Origin: Alloalcanivorax mobilis | Lineage (GTDB): Bacteria; Pseudomonadota; Gammaproteobacteria; Pseudomonadales; Alcanivoracaceae | Reading direction: 5' to 3' | Assembly (NCBI RefSeq): GCF_002864685.1 | Contig: NZ_NMQZ01000006.1 | Span: forward strand, 62,001-126,000 | Length of the DNA stretch: 64,000 nucleotides | Part shown: one piece after another, positions 26,701-34,716 of the stretch | How the letters are laid out: every line of letters begins with the position of its first letter | Position numbering within the stretch: the stretch's first letter is position 1 | Notes under the pieces: generated by a model | What the model was told of the DNA's origin: nothing | Seen by the model: the letters and a program-made list of their open reading frames with translations, nothing else | Database searches by the model: none | Program-made: the position numbers and the translations under genes

Positions 26701-27872
26701 GGCGTGGTTTCCAGCAGCAGAGAGAGATTGTTGCCACCGAACGCGAAGGCGTTGCTCAGGCAGCGGCGGGCGTTGGCGGCGCCGCCACCGGCGGCGACCA
26801 GATTCAGCGCCGGCAGCGCCGGGTCGAGCTGGCCGTCGTTGCAATGCGGCGGCAGCGGGCAGGTGGGATCGCTGAGCACCAGCCAGCACAGCCCGGCTTC
26901 CAGGGCGGCGGCGGCGCCCAGGCAGTGGCCGGTGAGTGCCTTGGTGGCGCTGGCGGGCACTCCTTCTGGAAAGACCCGCCGCACCGCCCGGGCTTCCATG
27001 GCGTCGTTTTGCGGCGTGGCGGTGCCGTGCAGGTTGAGATAATCGATCTCGCCGGCGTCACGGTCGGCGTCCGCCAGGGCGGCGTTCATGGCGGCGCTGG
27101 CACCGGCGCCGTGCGGGTCCGGCGCGGAAATATGGTGGGCATCGGAGCTGGCGCCGACGCCGGTAAGGGCCACCGGGCCCGGTTCTCGGGACATCAGGAA
27201 CAGGGCCGCGCCTTCACCGATATTGATGCCGTCGCGATTGACGCTGAACGGATTGCAGAGCCGGTCGCTGACCGCGCCCAGGCTGCGAAAACCCTGCACG
27301 GTGAGGTGGCACAGGCTGTCGGCGCCGCCGGCGATGACCAGATCGCACAGGCCGTTGCGCAGCAGGGCACGGGCGCTGGCCAAGGCGCGACCACTTGAGG
27401 AACAGGCGGTGGACAGGGTCAACGCCGGGCCGCGAACGTCCAGATGGCGGGCCAGGAAATCGGCACCGCTGCCGAGCAGTTGCTGGCGGTAGTGGTAATC
27501 CGCCGGCGCCGGCTGCTCGCGGCGCCAGCAGGCCATCGCCCGCTCGCCCTGATCGATACCGGAGGTGCTGGTGCCCAGCACCACGCCAATGCGCTCGCGG
27601 GGCACGCCCCGGGCCAGCCGCGCCAGCTCATCGCGCAGTGGCGCCAGGGCGGCCAACAGCAGTTGATTGTTGCGGCAGGCGTAGTCCGCCAGCGCCGCCG
27701 GAATCCCGGGCAGCTCGCCGCGCACCTGGCCGAGCGGCCCCGGGTGGCCGGGGTGCCAGTGGTCGGTGATCACCAGCCCGCCACGGTCGCCGGCGCTCAT
27801 GGCGCGGCGCACGCTGGCCGGGTCGTTGCCGAGCGCGCACACCAGCCCCAGTTGGTTGAGATAAACGGTCAC
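26697..27872 (-). CDS. Beta-ketoacyl-ACP synthase of the polyene cluster
   Basis: The 391-residue condensing enzyme has a complete KAS II-type triad: Cys in LSTACSSSGRAL (near 155), His in YLNLHGTATPQND (near 285) and His in KALTGHCLGAAAALEA (near 318), plus the glycine-rich NAFAFGGNN near the C-terminus. It should extend the polyene chain together with the chain-length factor encoded at the other end of the cluster (37999-38718). It is the only complete ketosynthase seen in the cluster; many related clusters carry a second one. Confidence 0.93.
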   Translation of the reverse strand: MTVYLNQLGLVCALGNDPASVRRAMSAGDRGGLVITDHWHPGHPGPLGQVRGELPGIPAALADYACRNNQLLLAALAPLRDELARLARGVPRERIGVVLGTSTSGIDQGERAMACWRREQPAPADYHYRQQLLGSGADFLARHLDVRGPALTLSTACSSSGRALASARALLRNGLCDLVIAGGADSLCHLTVQGFRSLGAVSDRLCNPFSVNRDGINIGEGAALFLMSREPGPVALTGVGASSDAHHISAPDPHGAGASAAMNAALADADRDAGEIDYLNLHGTATPQNDAMEARAVRRVFPEGVPASATKALTGHCLGAAAALEAGLCWLVLSDPTCPLPPHCNDGQLDPALPALNLVAAGGGAANARRCLSNAFAFGGNNLSLLLETTP

Positions 27873-28423
27873 GGCGCGGCTCCGGTGGCGTCAGGCAGCG
27901 GGGTGACGGTGAGCCGGTAGCCGTATTGTTTGTTGTCCAGGGTGGCCGGGCTGCTCCAGCGCTCCTTGCCCTGGTAGTCCACATGGGCGCGCAGCACCTC
28001 GCCTTCGTAGAGATCCCGGGAGCCGGCGTGTTGTTCCAGGCGCCAGGGCGGCGACAGGGTTTTGCGCAGGCTGTCGATGGGCCAGAAGATCAGCTGAATG
28101 TCCGCCAGAATGATGTCCGGAGACACCGGCCGGGGCAGCAGCGGCGAGCGGTTGATTTCGATGTTGCCCGGCGTTTGCAGAAGCTGGAACACCGGCAAGC
28201 CGGTTTCGGTGAGCGCCACCACCCGGGTTTCGCCCTCGGCGGTGATCAGCACGCAGTGCAGGCGCTGGCTCTGCTGGTCCCAATCGATTTCCAGCAAATG
28301 CTCCACATGGTGGCGTTCGGTGAGCGGCGCGGCCAGCGGGCGCACCGAGCGCGGCGGCATCAGCCAGGACTGGCAGCCAGCGAGCACGGCGGCGCATAAA
28401 CAGATCAGAAGTCTTGAGCGCAT
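27869..28423 (-). CDS. DUF3261 lipoprotein of the polyene cluster
   Basis: The 184-residue protein has a lipoprotein signal with lipobox VLAGC (lipidated Cys near 17) and a DUF3261 domain rich in beta strands (HLLEIDWDQQSQRLHCVLI, DIILADIQLIFWP). Position +2 after the Cys is Gln, so outer-membrane sorting is likely. Members occur in aryl polyene clusters and probably help move or anchor the product, with the LolA-like and MMPL proteins encoded in the same run. The gene overlaps both neighbours by 4 to 19 nt. Confidence 0.85.
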   Translation of the reverse strand: MRSRLLICLCAAVLAGCQSWLMPPRSVRPLAAPLTERHHVEHLLEIDWDQQSQRLHCVLITAEGETRVVALTETGLPVFQLLQTPGNIEINRSPLLPRPVSPDIILADIQLIFWPIDSLRKTLSPPWRLEQHAGSRDLYEGEVLRAHVDYQGKERWSSPATLDNKQYGYRLTVTPLPDATGAAP

Positions 28424-29637
28424 AGTTCGGCGAGGGTATCCAGGCGGCGTTGATGGTGTTGCACGTAGGGGTTGTTCTGGTCCCAGGCGTAGCCGGCCAG
28501 AATCGAGCAGATCATGCGTTTGATCGCCGGCGGCGGGGCGCGGTGGAACAGCACTTTCTGAAAGCGGCCGTCGTACCAGCCGCTGACATAACTGCGGAAC
28601 GTGTCCACGCCCCGTTGCAGCGGCGTGGCGAACTGGTGTTGCCAGTCCACCGTTTCTCCGCCCAGTTGCCGCGTCAGTACGTCGGCGGCCAGCGTGGCTG
28701 AGTGCAGAGCAATGGTAACCCCGGAGGAGAACACCGGATCGAGAAATTCACCGGCGTTGCCGAGCAGCGCGTAGCCGGGCCCATGCAGTTGGCTGACCGC
28801 CGCCGCATAGCCGCTTTGCCGGCGCGCCGGGGTGAGTGGGCGCGACGCCAGCAGCAACAGGGAAAGCCCCGGCTCGCTGTCCACCGCCGCTTGCAGCGCG
28901 GCGTCGTTGTCTTGCGGCAGTGTATCGAAATAATCCGGCGGGCCGACCACGCCCAGCGAGGCGCGGCCATCCGCGAATGGAATCAGCCAGAACCACACGT
29001 CCGGGCGCTTTTCATGCACGGTGATGAGGATCTTTTCGCGGTCGAAACCGGGGCCGCGAATGCGATCCTCGATGTGCGCGAACAGGGCGCCACGGGCAGC
29101 AAAGTCACTGGGCTTTTCCAAACACAGCAAGCGTGGCAGCACGCGGCCGAAGCCGCTGGCGTCGAGGGCGAAGCGGGCGCGCAGCCGGCGTTCGTGCCCT
29201 TGCTCATCGCGCAGGGTGGCGGTGACGCCGTCGCCGCCGGGCTGGAAATCGATCACCGAGGTGCCGAACTCCAGGCGCGCGCCGCGCTGTTGCGCCTGCT
29301 CCGCCAGGATCTGATCGAAGCGGGCCCGTTCCACCTGCCAGGTGTAATCCCAGCCGGCGGTGAACTGTTCATCGAAATGGAACGCCGCTTTACGCGCGCC
29401 CCAGGCAAAGGCGGCGCCGTTCTTGCGTTGAAAGCCCGCCGCGCCCAGTGCCTCGAGCATGCCCGCCTGTTGCAGGTATTCCATGCACTGGGGCAGCAGG
29501 CTCTCGCCAATCGAGAAGCGCGGGAAGTGCTGCTTCTCAACGATATGGACATCATGGCCGGCATCGCGGAGCAGGGCACCGGCGACGCTGCCGGCGGGGC
29601 CGGCGCCAATGATCAGTACATCGCAATCGAAACTCAT
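28405..29637 (-). CDS. FAD-dependent oxidoreductase of the polyene cluster
   Basis: The 410-residue flavoprotein has an N-terminal FAD Rossmann motif (VLIIGAGPAGSVAGALL, residues 7-23), the GESLLPQ segment (about 44-50) shared with tryptophan-halogenase-like and geranylgeranyl-reductase-like enzymes, and the late FAD motif LLGNAGEFLDPVFSSGVTIAL near 291-311. No obvious WxWxIP halogenase motif is seen. It may modify the aryl head or oxidise the chain; this gene is common in gammaproteobacterial polyene clusters but its step is not fixed. Start and stop overlap adjacent genes. Confidence 0.85.
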   Translation of the reverse strand: MSFDCDVLIIGAGPAGSVAGALLRDAGHDVHIVEKQHFPRFSIGESLLPQCMEYLQQAGMLEALGAAGFQRKNGAAFAWGARKAAFHFDEQFTAGWDYTWQVERARFDQILAEQAQQRGARLEFGTSVIDFQPGGDGVTATLRDEQGHERRLRARFALDASGFGRVLPRLLCLEKPSDFAARGALFAHIEDRIRGPGFDREKILITVHEKRPDVWFWLIPFADGRASLGVVGPPDYFDTLPQDNDAALQAAVDSEPGLSLLLLASRPLTPARRQSGYAAAVSQLHGPGYALLGNAGEFLDPVFSSGVTIALHSATLAADVLTRQLGGETVDWQHQFATPLQRGVDTFRSYVSGWYDGRFQKVLFHRAPPPAIKRMICSILAGYAWDQNNPYVQHHQRRLDTLAELCAQDF

Positions 29638-31970
29638 GGTCGGGTGGTGTCCTCGCTGGGTGCGGGGGGCGGCCGGGACAACAACGGTGCCAGCAGCAGC
29701 GCCCCCAGGATACCGATAAGCAGGGTCAGGCCGAAATCGTGAACCAGCCGGGTGCTGCTCAGACTCAGCAGGCCGAACGACAGACCGGTGGTCAGCGCGG
29801 ATACCAACACCGCCAGGGCGGCGCCACCGGCCCCGTGCTGTTGGGTCGGCTGGGCGCAGAAAATGGCGTAATCGATGCCAATGCCGAGCACCAGATACAG
29901 CGCCACCACGTTGATCAGGCTGATGCCGCCACCCAGCCAGCCGAGCGCGCCCAGGGTCAGCAGCGACGCCAGCGCCGGCACGCCGAGCAGGCTCAGCGCC
30001 CGGCGCGGCCCACGGACCAGCGTCAGCACCACGCCGCTGAGCAGATAGGCGGCGATCAGCAGCAAGCCCAGATGGTGGCGCAGGGCGGCGAAGGTGGCGC
30101 TGAGGCGGCCGGCGCGATCCACGAAATAGACGCCGCCCGCCGGGTTCTGCAGGGCGGCCAGCGCCGCCGGCCGCTGTAATCCGCCGAGGCTGACCAGGCT
30201 GGTGCAGCCATTGGCATTACAGCCGCCCCATTGCGCACTCAGCCCGTCGTCGCCCAAGGCCCGCAGCCAGTCCCGCAGGGCCAGCTCGCGGCCGGCGGCA
30301 TCCCGCCAGGCCTGGCGTTGCGCCTCGATGGCTGGTTGGCCGAAGCCGAGCCGTTGCAGATAGGCCGCCAGGCGCGGCTGCTGATAGAGGCCGGCGCCAA
30401 GTTGCTGGTGGGTGCGCTGCTGTTCGGCGGCCGGCCGCCAGCCCTGGCTGAGCGCGCGGAAATCGTCCAGGGCGCCGTCGCGCACCCGCGCTTGCAAAGA
30501 TTTCACCAGACGCTGTTCGCGTTGCCACCACTGGGATTCGTCGTCGCCGTGCACGATCAGATACTGGCTGGCGCCGCCGGGCAGGATCGCCTGCACGCTG
30601 CTCGTCTGCGCCTCCAGCCAGGGCGGCGGGCTCTGGAACCGGCGCACGTCGTCGGCGCCGTGCAGCCGTAGCGCGCCGGCCGCCAGCAGCAACGCCAACA
30701 ACGCCAGTGGCCAGCGCCCGCGCCGCAGCAGGCCCGGCCATTTCAGCCGCCAGCGGTGGGCGGCGGCGAGCAGACGCTGGCGTGGCGGTAGCGCCAGAGC
30801 GCCACTCAGCGCTGGCAGAACAACCATCACGGTGAGCCAGGCGCCGGTTAGCCCGGCGGCGGAGAACACCGCCACCTGGCGCAGCCCGGGAAACGCCGCC
30901 AGCCCCATGGCCAGGTAGCCCAACACGCTGCTGATCAGCGCCAGGGCCAGCGGCGCCGCCAGCCGTTGGCGGGTGCGCCAGGCGGATTCGCGGGCGGCGA
31001 AGCGGTGGCAAAAGAAATGCACGCTGTAATCCACCGCCACGCCGATCAGGCTGGCCCCGAACACCAGGGTCAACAGATTGAGCTGGGCGAACAGCGCCAG
31101 GCAGGCGGCCAGGCCGCACAGTACGCCGCTGGCGACGCTGAGCAGCGCCAGCAGCATCGGCCGCGGGCTGGCGAACAGCGCCAGGAACAGCACCACCACC
31201 GCGATCAGCGAGACGCTGCCGATGGTGCTGATTTCGCGCCGCGCGCTGTCGGCGCCGGCGGCGCTGTACAGCGGCACGCCGGTAAAGCGCAGCGCCAGCC
31301 AACGCTGTTGCAGCCGTTCGGTGAGTGCCAGCAGGCGGCTCTGGTCGGCCAGGGAGAAGCCGTTGCCGGCCAGCGATGCCACCGTCAGGCTCCAATAACG
31401 CTGGCCGTGGCGGGTCAGGGGAATCTTCCCATCAAGCTCCAGGGCCAGGGGCGCCAGACTTTGCAGGTAGCGCTCGAACAGAAACAGGGGGTCGCTGCCG
31501 AGCTGGCCGCTGGACACTCCGAACGGGCCGAACACCCGGGCCAGCGCCTGATCGATCAGGGCCCGTGGGCGCCGCTGGTCCAGGGCGGCCTGGTCGGCGT
31601 CGGCGAGCAGGTTGAAGCGGTATCGGTAGAGCGCCTGGTAACGCTGGCGCATGGCCTCGGCGTCGAGGCTTGGGCCGATGTCGTGAAACAGGCCACTCGT
31701 CGCCAGCGTTTGGCGCAGCGCCCGGGCTTGTTCGGCGGCGTCGGCGCCAGTGTCGGCGGGGATCAGCCACAGGGTTTGCGTGGCAAAGCGCCGCTGGTAG
31801 CCCTCACTGAGCGCCTGCGCCCCGGGCGGTAATGTTTGCCCGGGCAGCAGGTCGAGCAGATCACTGTTCAGCCATGGCCCTTGGGTGCGTGTCGCCACCA
31901 GACCGGCGGCCAGCGCCAGCACCGCCAGCCACAACAGCGGGCCGGCGGCCCGCCGTCGCTCAGGGCGCAA
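29634..31970 (-). CDS. MMPL/RND-type exporter of the polyene cluster
   Basis: The 778-residue membrane protein has two repeats, each with one membrane helix, a large periplasmic loop (about 35-240 and 430-610) and five clustered helices (about 245-410 and 625-765). That totals about 12 helices, the MMPL layout. GVAVDYSVHF near 312-321 and GIGIDYAIF near 697-705 are the repeated RND-like motifs carrying the proton-relay Asp-Tyr pair. It likely exports the lipid-linked polyene across the inner membrane, working with the LolA-like periplasmic carrier encoded just upstream in the operon. Confidence 0.92.
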   Translation of the reverse strand: MRPERRRAAGPLLWLAVLALAAGLVATRTQGPWLNSDLLDLLPGQTLPPGAQALSEGYQRRFATQTLWLIPADTGADAAEQARALRQTLATSGLFHDIGPSLDAEAMRQRYQALYRYRFNLLADADQAALDQRRPRALIDQALARVFGPFGVSSGQLGSDPLFLFERYLQSLAPLALELDGKIPLTRHGQRYWSLTVASLAGNGFSLADQSRLLALTERLQQRWLALRFTGVPLYSAAGADSARREISTIGSVSLIAVVVLFLALFASPRPMLLALLSVASGVLCGLAACLALFAQLNLLTLVFGASLIGVAVDYSVHFFCHRFAARESAWRTRQRLAAPLALALISSVLGYLAMGLAAFPGLRQVAVFSAAGLTGAWLTVMVVLPALSGALALPPRQRLLAAAHRWRLKWPGLLRRGRWPLALLALLLAAGALRLHGADDVRRFQSPPPWLEAQTSSVQAILPGGASQYLIVHGDDESQWWQREQRLVKSLQARVRDGALDDFRALSQGWRPAAEQQRTHQQLGAGLYQQPRLAAYLQRLGFGQPAIEAQRQAWRDAAGRELALRDWLRALGDDGLSAQWGGCNANGCTSLVSLGGLQRPAALAALQNPAGGVYFVDRAGRLSATFAALRHHLGLLLIAAYLLSGVVLTLVRGPRRALSLLGVPALASLLTLGALGWLGGGISLINVVALYLVLGIGIDYAIFCAQPTQQHGAGGAALAVLVSALTTGLSFGLLSLSSTRLVHDFGLTLLIGILGALLLAPLLSRPPPAPSEDTTRP

Positions 31971-32580
31971 GCTGGCGCTCCTCCTCGGCGCTCAGGGCCT
32001 CGGGGTATTCAATGTGGGTCAGGGTGGTGATGCTGTAATCGCCGTTGGGATAATCCAGGCGGAAAAACGACGGGCTGCTGTCGCCGGTTACCAGAAGGCG
32101 GCTGAGCACCTGGGCCAGGTTGGCGTTGCGCGGCGTCATCGCCAATCGCCAGTTGCCGTTTTTCAGTTCGCTGGCCTGGATATCGAAGTGCGGCTCCAGG
32201 GCGGCGATGTCGCCGGCCAGCACTTCCATCAGCCGCCGCGCGAACTGCTCGCCGCCGGGCAGCAGGCCCACCTGGCCGTTGCTGTAAAGACGGCCGTTGA
32301 CCAGTTTGATGCGGCTTTGGAAGGGAGTGGCGACGGTCCACACCAGCCCGCGGTCGCGTACCAGCAGGATATGGCCGGTGGCGGTGAGCGGCGCCGGCAA
32401 CAGGGAAAGATGCTGCTGCTGTTGGAAATCGGCGCGCACAATGGGCACCTCCACCAGACGCTCGCGAATCTGATCCAGGCTGACATCGGCGGCCTGGGCG
32501 GTGGCGGCCAGCAGCCACAAAGCGAGGCCGTAACACAGCGCGCGCAGCGGTGAGCGTGGCAAACGGGCAATGGCGTTCAT
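31960..32580 (-). CDS. LolA-like periplasmic lipid carrier of the polyene cluster
   Basis: The 206-residue protein has a signal peptide (about 1-30, ending AQA) and a LolA-fold domain: VEVPIVRADFQQQQHLSLLPAPLTATGHILL near 42-72 and GLVWTVATPFQSRIKL near 77-92. It presumably ferries the polyene lipid from the MMPL exporter to the outer membrane, in analogy to lipoprotein transfer by LolA. The start at 32580 is chosen at the signal peptide. It overlaps the thioesterase gene by 4 nt and the exporter gene by 11 nt. Confidence 0.88.
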   Translation of the reverse strand: MNAIARLPRSPLRALCYGLALWLLAATAQAADVSLDQIRERLVEVPIVRADFQQQQHLSLLPAPLTATGHILLVRDRGLVWTVATPFQSRIKLVNGRLYSNGQVGLLPGGEQFARRLMEVLAGDIAALEPHFDIQASELKNGNWRLAMTPRNANLAQVLSRLLVTGDSSPSFFRLDYPNGDYSITTLTHIEYPEALSAEEERQLAP

Positions 32581-33005
32581 AACGGTTTTACTCCGAGGCG
32601 ATCCAGTAACACCGGCGGCGAGCGGTAGAGCATCTCGCCGGAGGCGATCTCCACCGCCACCTGCACGCTGTGGCCGCGGGCCAGGCGCTGGCCGTGGGCG
32701 TTGTGGATCTGGTAGCTGATTTTCAAACGCTGGTGCCACTCACGCACGGTGGCGGTAACGGTGATGCGTTCGCCGAAGCGCGCCGGGTGCGCGTAACGCA
32801 GGCGCACATCGATGATCGGCCAGAGGTAGCCGGAGGCGCGCATCTGCGGATAGTTGTAGTCGAAGCGCTCGAGCAGGGCGCAGCGGGCCAGTTCGCAATA
32901 TTTCAGGTAATGGCCGTGCCAGACCACTTCCATCATGTCCACGTCGTGGAACGGAATCTCCACTTCCACGCTGTGTCGCAGACGCGCCTCGGACGCTTCG
33001 TTCAT
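32577..33005 (-). CDS. Hotdog acyl-CoA/ACP thioesterase of the polyene cluster
   Basis: The 142-residue protein is a 4-hydroxybenzoyl-CoA thioesterase-type hotdog enzyme. The catalytic signature IPFHDVDMMEVVWHGHYLKYCE sits at about residues 17-38, with the family Asp in DVDMM. It could release the finished polyene from the carrier protein or edit wrongly loaded chains. Its start and stop overlap the neighbouring genes by 4 nt (ATGA type), supporting one operon. Confidence 0.9.
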   Translation of the reverse strand: MNEASEARLRHSVEVEIPFHDVDMMEVVWHGHYLKYCELARCALLERFDYNYPQMRASGYLWPIIDVRLRYAHPARFGERITVTATVREWHQRLKISYQIHNAHGQRLARGHSVQVAVEIASGEMLYRSPPVLLDRLGVKPL

Positions 33006-33973
33006 GGCCGCTCCCGTTCCGTGTCCACGGAGTATGACGCCGGCGTTTCATGCTGGTGCCAGAAATCGTAAAAATTAAACCATTGCAGGGGCGCGCCCAG
33101 GCAGTGCCGCTCCAGTTCGGCGGCGAACGCGCCGACATAGCGGGCCAGCGCCGCCTGGCGCTCGTGGCGCGGCAGCCGCACCCGTTCGGTGAGCCGTGCG
33201 AAGTGAATTTCGAAGCGCTGCTGGCGGCGCACGCAAAACAACGACAACACCGGACAGCGCAACAGGCTGGCGAGAATAAACGGGCCCTGGGGGAACGGCG
33301 CGGGGGCGCCGAGAAACGGCACCGTGGTGGTGCGCGGCGTGCCGCTCAGTGGTACCCGGTCGCCCATGATCGCCACCAGCTCGCCGGCGTCGATGCGTTG
33401 TTGCAGCACGATGGCGGTGGCCGGATTGAGGCTGCTGACCTGGATCAGCGACAGGCTGGCGTCGCCGCTCACCTCGCTGAGCAGGCGGTTGAATTTCTCG
33501 GCGTGGTGAGTGTGCACCAGCACGGTCAGGCGCACCCCGGGGCGTAACTGGGACAGCGCCCGGCACACTTCCATGTTGCCCAGATGGGCGCCCATCAGAA
33601 CCGCGCCACGGCCGCTGTCGAGCACCTTGATAAGGGTGTCGCGGCCGATCACGTCGACCGTATCCAGAGCCACTTCGCCGCGCCAGGCGCTGAGTTTGTC
33701 GATCATGGTGGCGCCGAACGCCTGGAAATGACGCAGGCTGTCGCGCCGGTTGCCGCGCAGGCCGGTGTGCGGTGCCCACGTCGCCAGCCGGGCAAGATAG
33801 TCGCGGCTGGCGCGGCGGGCACCCGGATTGGTCAGCCAGAAATACAGCACCGCCGGCTTGATCAGCCACAGGCACAGCCGCCGCCCGAGCAGCCGGTACA
33901 CGGCCAGCACCAGGCGCATGCCCCACAGCACGCCGCGTTCCTCGATCTGAAACCAGGGGCGCGGGTCGCTCAT
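33002..33973 (-). CDS. LpxL/HtrB-like lysophospholipid acyltransferase of the polyene cluster
   Basis: The 323-residue protein resembles late lipid A acyltransferases: a membrane-proximal N-terminus, ALDTVDVIGRDTL, the acyltransferase motif GAVLMGAHLGNMEV near 129-142 (here HLGNME replaces the classic HxxxxD region of LpxL), and IMGDRVPLSG near 203-212. It is likely to acylate the polyene-linked glycan or lipid anchor. The start at 33973 (MSDPRPWFQIEERG) overlaps the glycosyltransferase stop by 4 nt. A longer reading frame extends across the glycosyltransferase but is its shadow. Confidence 0.87.
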   Translation of the reverse strand: MSDPRPWFQIEERGVLWGMRLVLAVYRLLGRRLCLWLIKPAVLYFWLTNPGARRASRDYLARLATWAPHTGLRGNRRDSLRHFQAFGATMIDKLSAWRGEVALDTVDVIGRDTLIKVLDSGRGAVLMGAHLGNMEVCRALSQLRPGVRLTVLVHTHHAEKFNRLLSEVSGDASLSLIQVSSLNPATAIVLQQRIDAGELVAIMGDRVPLSGTPRTTTVPFLGAPAPFPQGPFILASLLRCPVLSLFCVRRQQRFEIHFARLTERVRLPRHERQAALARYVGAFAAELERHCLGAPLQWFNFYDFWHQHETPASYSVDTERERP

Positions 33974-34716
33974 CGCCAGCGCCGCCGCAGCAGGACGGGC
34001 AGGCGGCGCAGCATGCCCAGGAACAGCCGCGCGTGCATGCCGGCGATCAGCACGTTGTCGCGTAGCAGGCGGAAATGGGACACGCCGTCGTTGGGGTAAT
34101 GCACCGCGGTGGGCAGGTTGATCACGGTGACGCCGCGCCAATGCAGGCGCACCAGGATCTCGCAATCGAATTCCATGTGTTTGCCCGCCCCTTCGCTGTC
34201 GATCAGCGCCAGGGTGCTGGCCAGCGGATAGACGCGAAAACCACACAGCGAATCGCGAATCTCCAGAGACAGGGTATTGATCCACACGCACACGTGGCTC
34301 AGATAGCGGCCGTACAGGCGTATCGCCGGCACCGAATCGTCGTACACCGGGATGCCGGTGATCAGGGCTTGGGGGTGCGCCTCGGCGGTGGCCAGAAAGC
34401 GCGGCAGGTCGTTGCTGTTGTGCTGGCCATCGGCGTCGATTTGCAAGGCATGGCTGAAGCCCAGCCGCTGCGCCAGGCGCAGGCCGTCGATCACCGCCGC
34501 GCCCTTGCCGCCGTTGCGCTCGCGGCGGTGCAGGGTGAGGCGTTCCGGCTCGGCGTCGGCGAGCGCGCGCAGAATCGCCGCGCAGTCGGCGTCGCTGCCG
34601 TCGTCGATCAGCAACACCGGCAGCGCGCAAGACTGCGGCGGCGCGCGCAGGCTCTCCAGCACCCGGCCGATGCCGTGGCCGTGATTGAACACCGGGATCA
34701 CGATGCAAGGGTGCAT
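33970..34716 (-). CDS. Family 2 glycosyltransferase of the polyene cluster
   Basis: The 248-residue enzyme is a GT-A fold transferase. The N-terminus reads PCIVIPVFNHGHGIGRVLESL, followed by VLLIDDGSDADC near 34-45 and the metal-binding ALQIDADGQHN near 90-100. A weak hydrophobic C-terminal stretch with many Arg suggests membrane association. It probably adds a sugar in building the polyene's membrane anchor. It is translationally coupled to the ligase upstream (TGATG) and to the acyltransferase downstream (ATGA). Confidence 0.9.
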   Translation of the reverse strand: MHPCIVIPVFNHGHGIGRVLESLRAPPQSCALPVLLIDDGSDADCAAILRALADAEPERLTLHRRERNGGKGAAVIDGLRLAQRLGFSHALQIDADGQHNSNDLPRFLATAEAHPQALITGIPVYDDSVPAIRLYGRYLSHVCVWINTLSLEIRDSLCGFRVYPLASTLALIDSEGAGKHMEFDCEILVRLHWRGVTVINLPTAVHYPNDGVSHFRLLRDNVLIAGMHARLFLGMLRRLPVLLRRRWR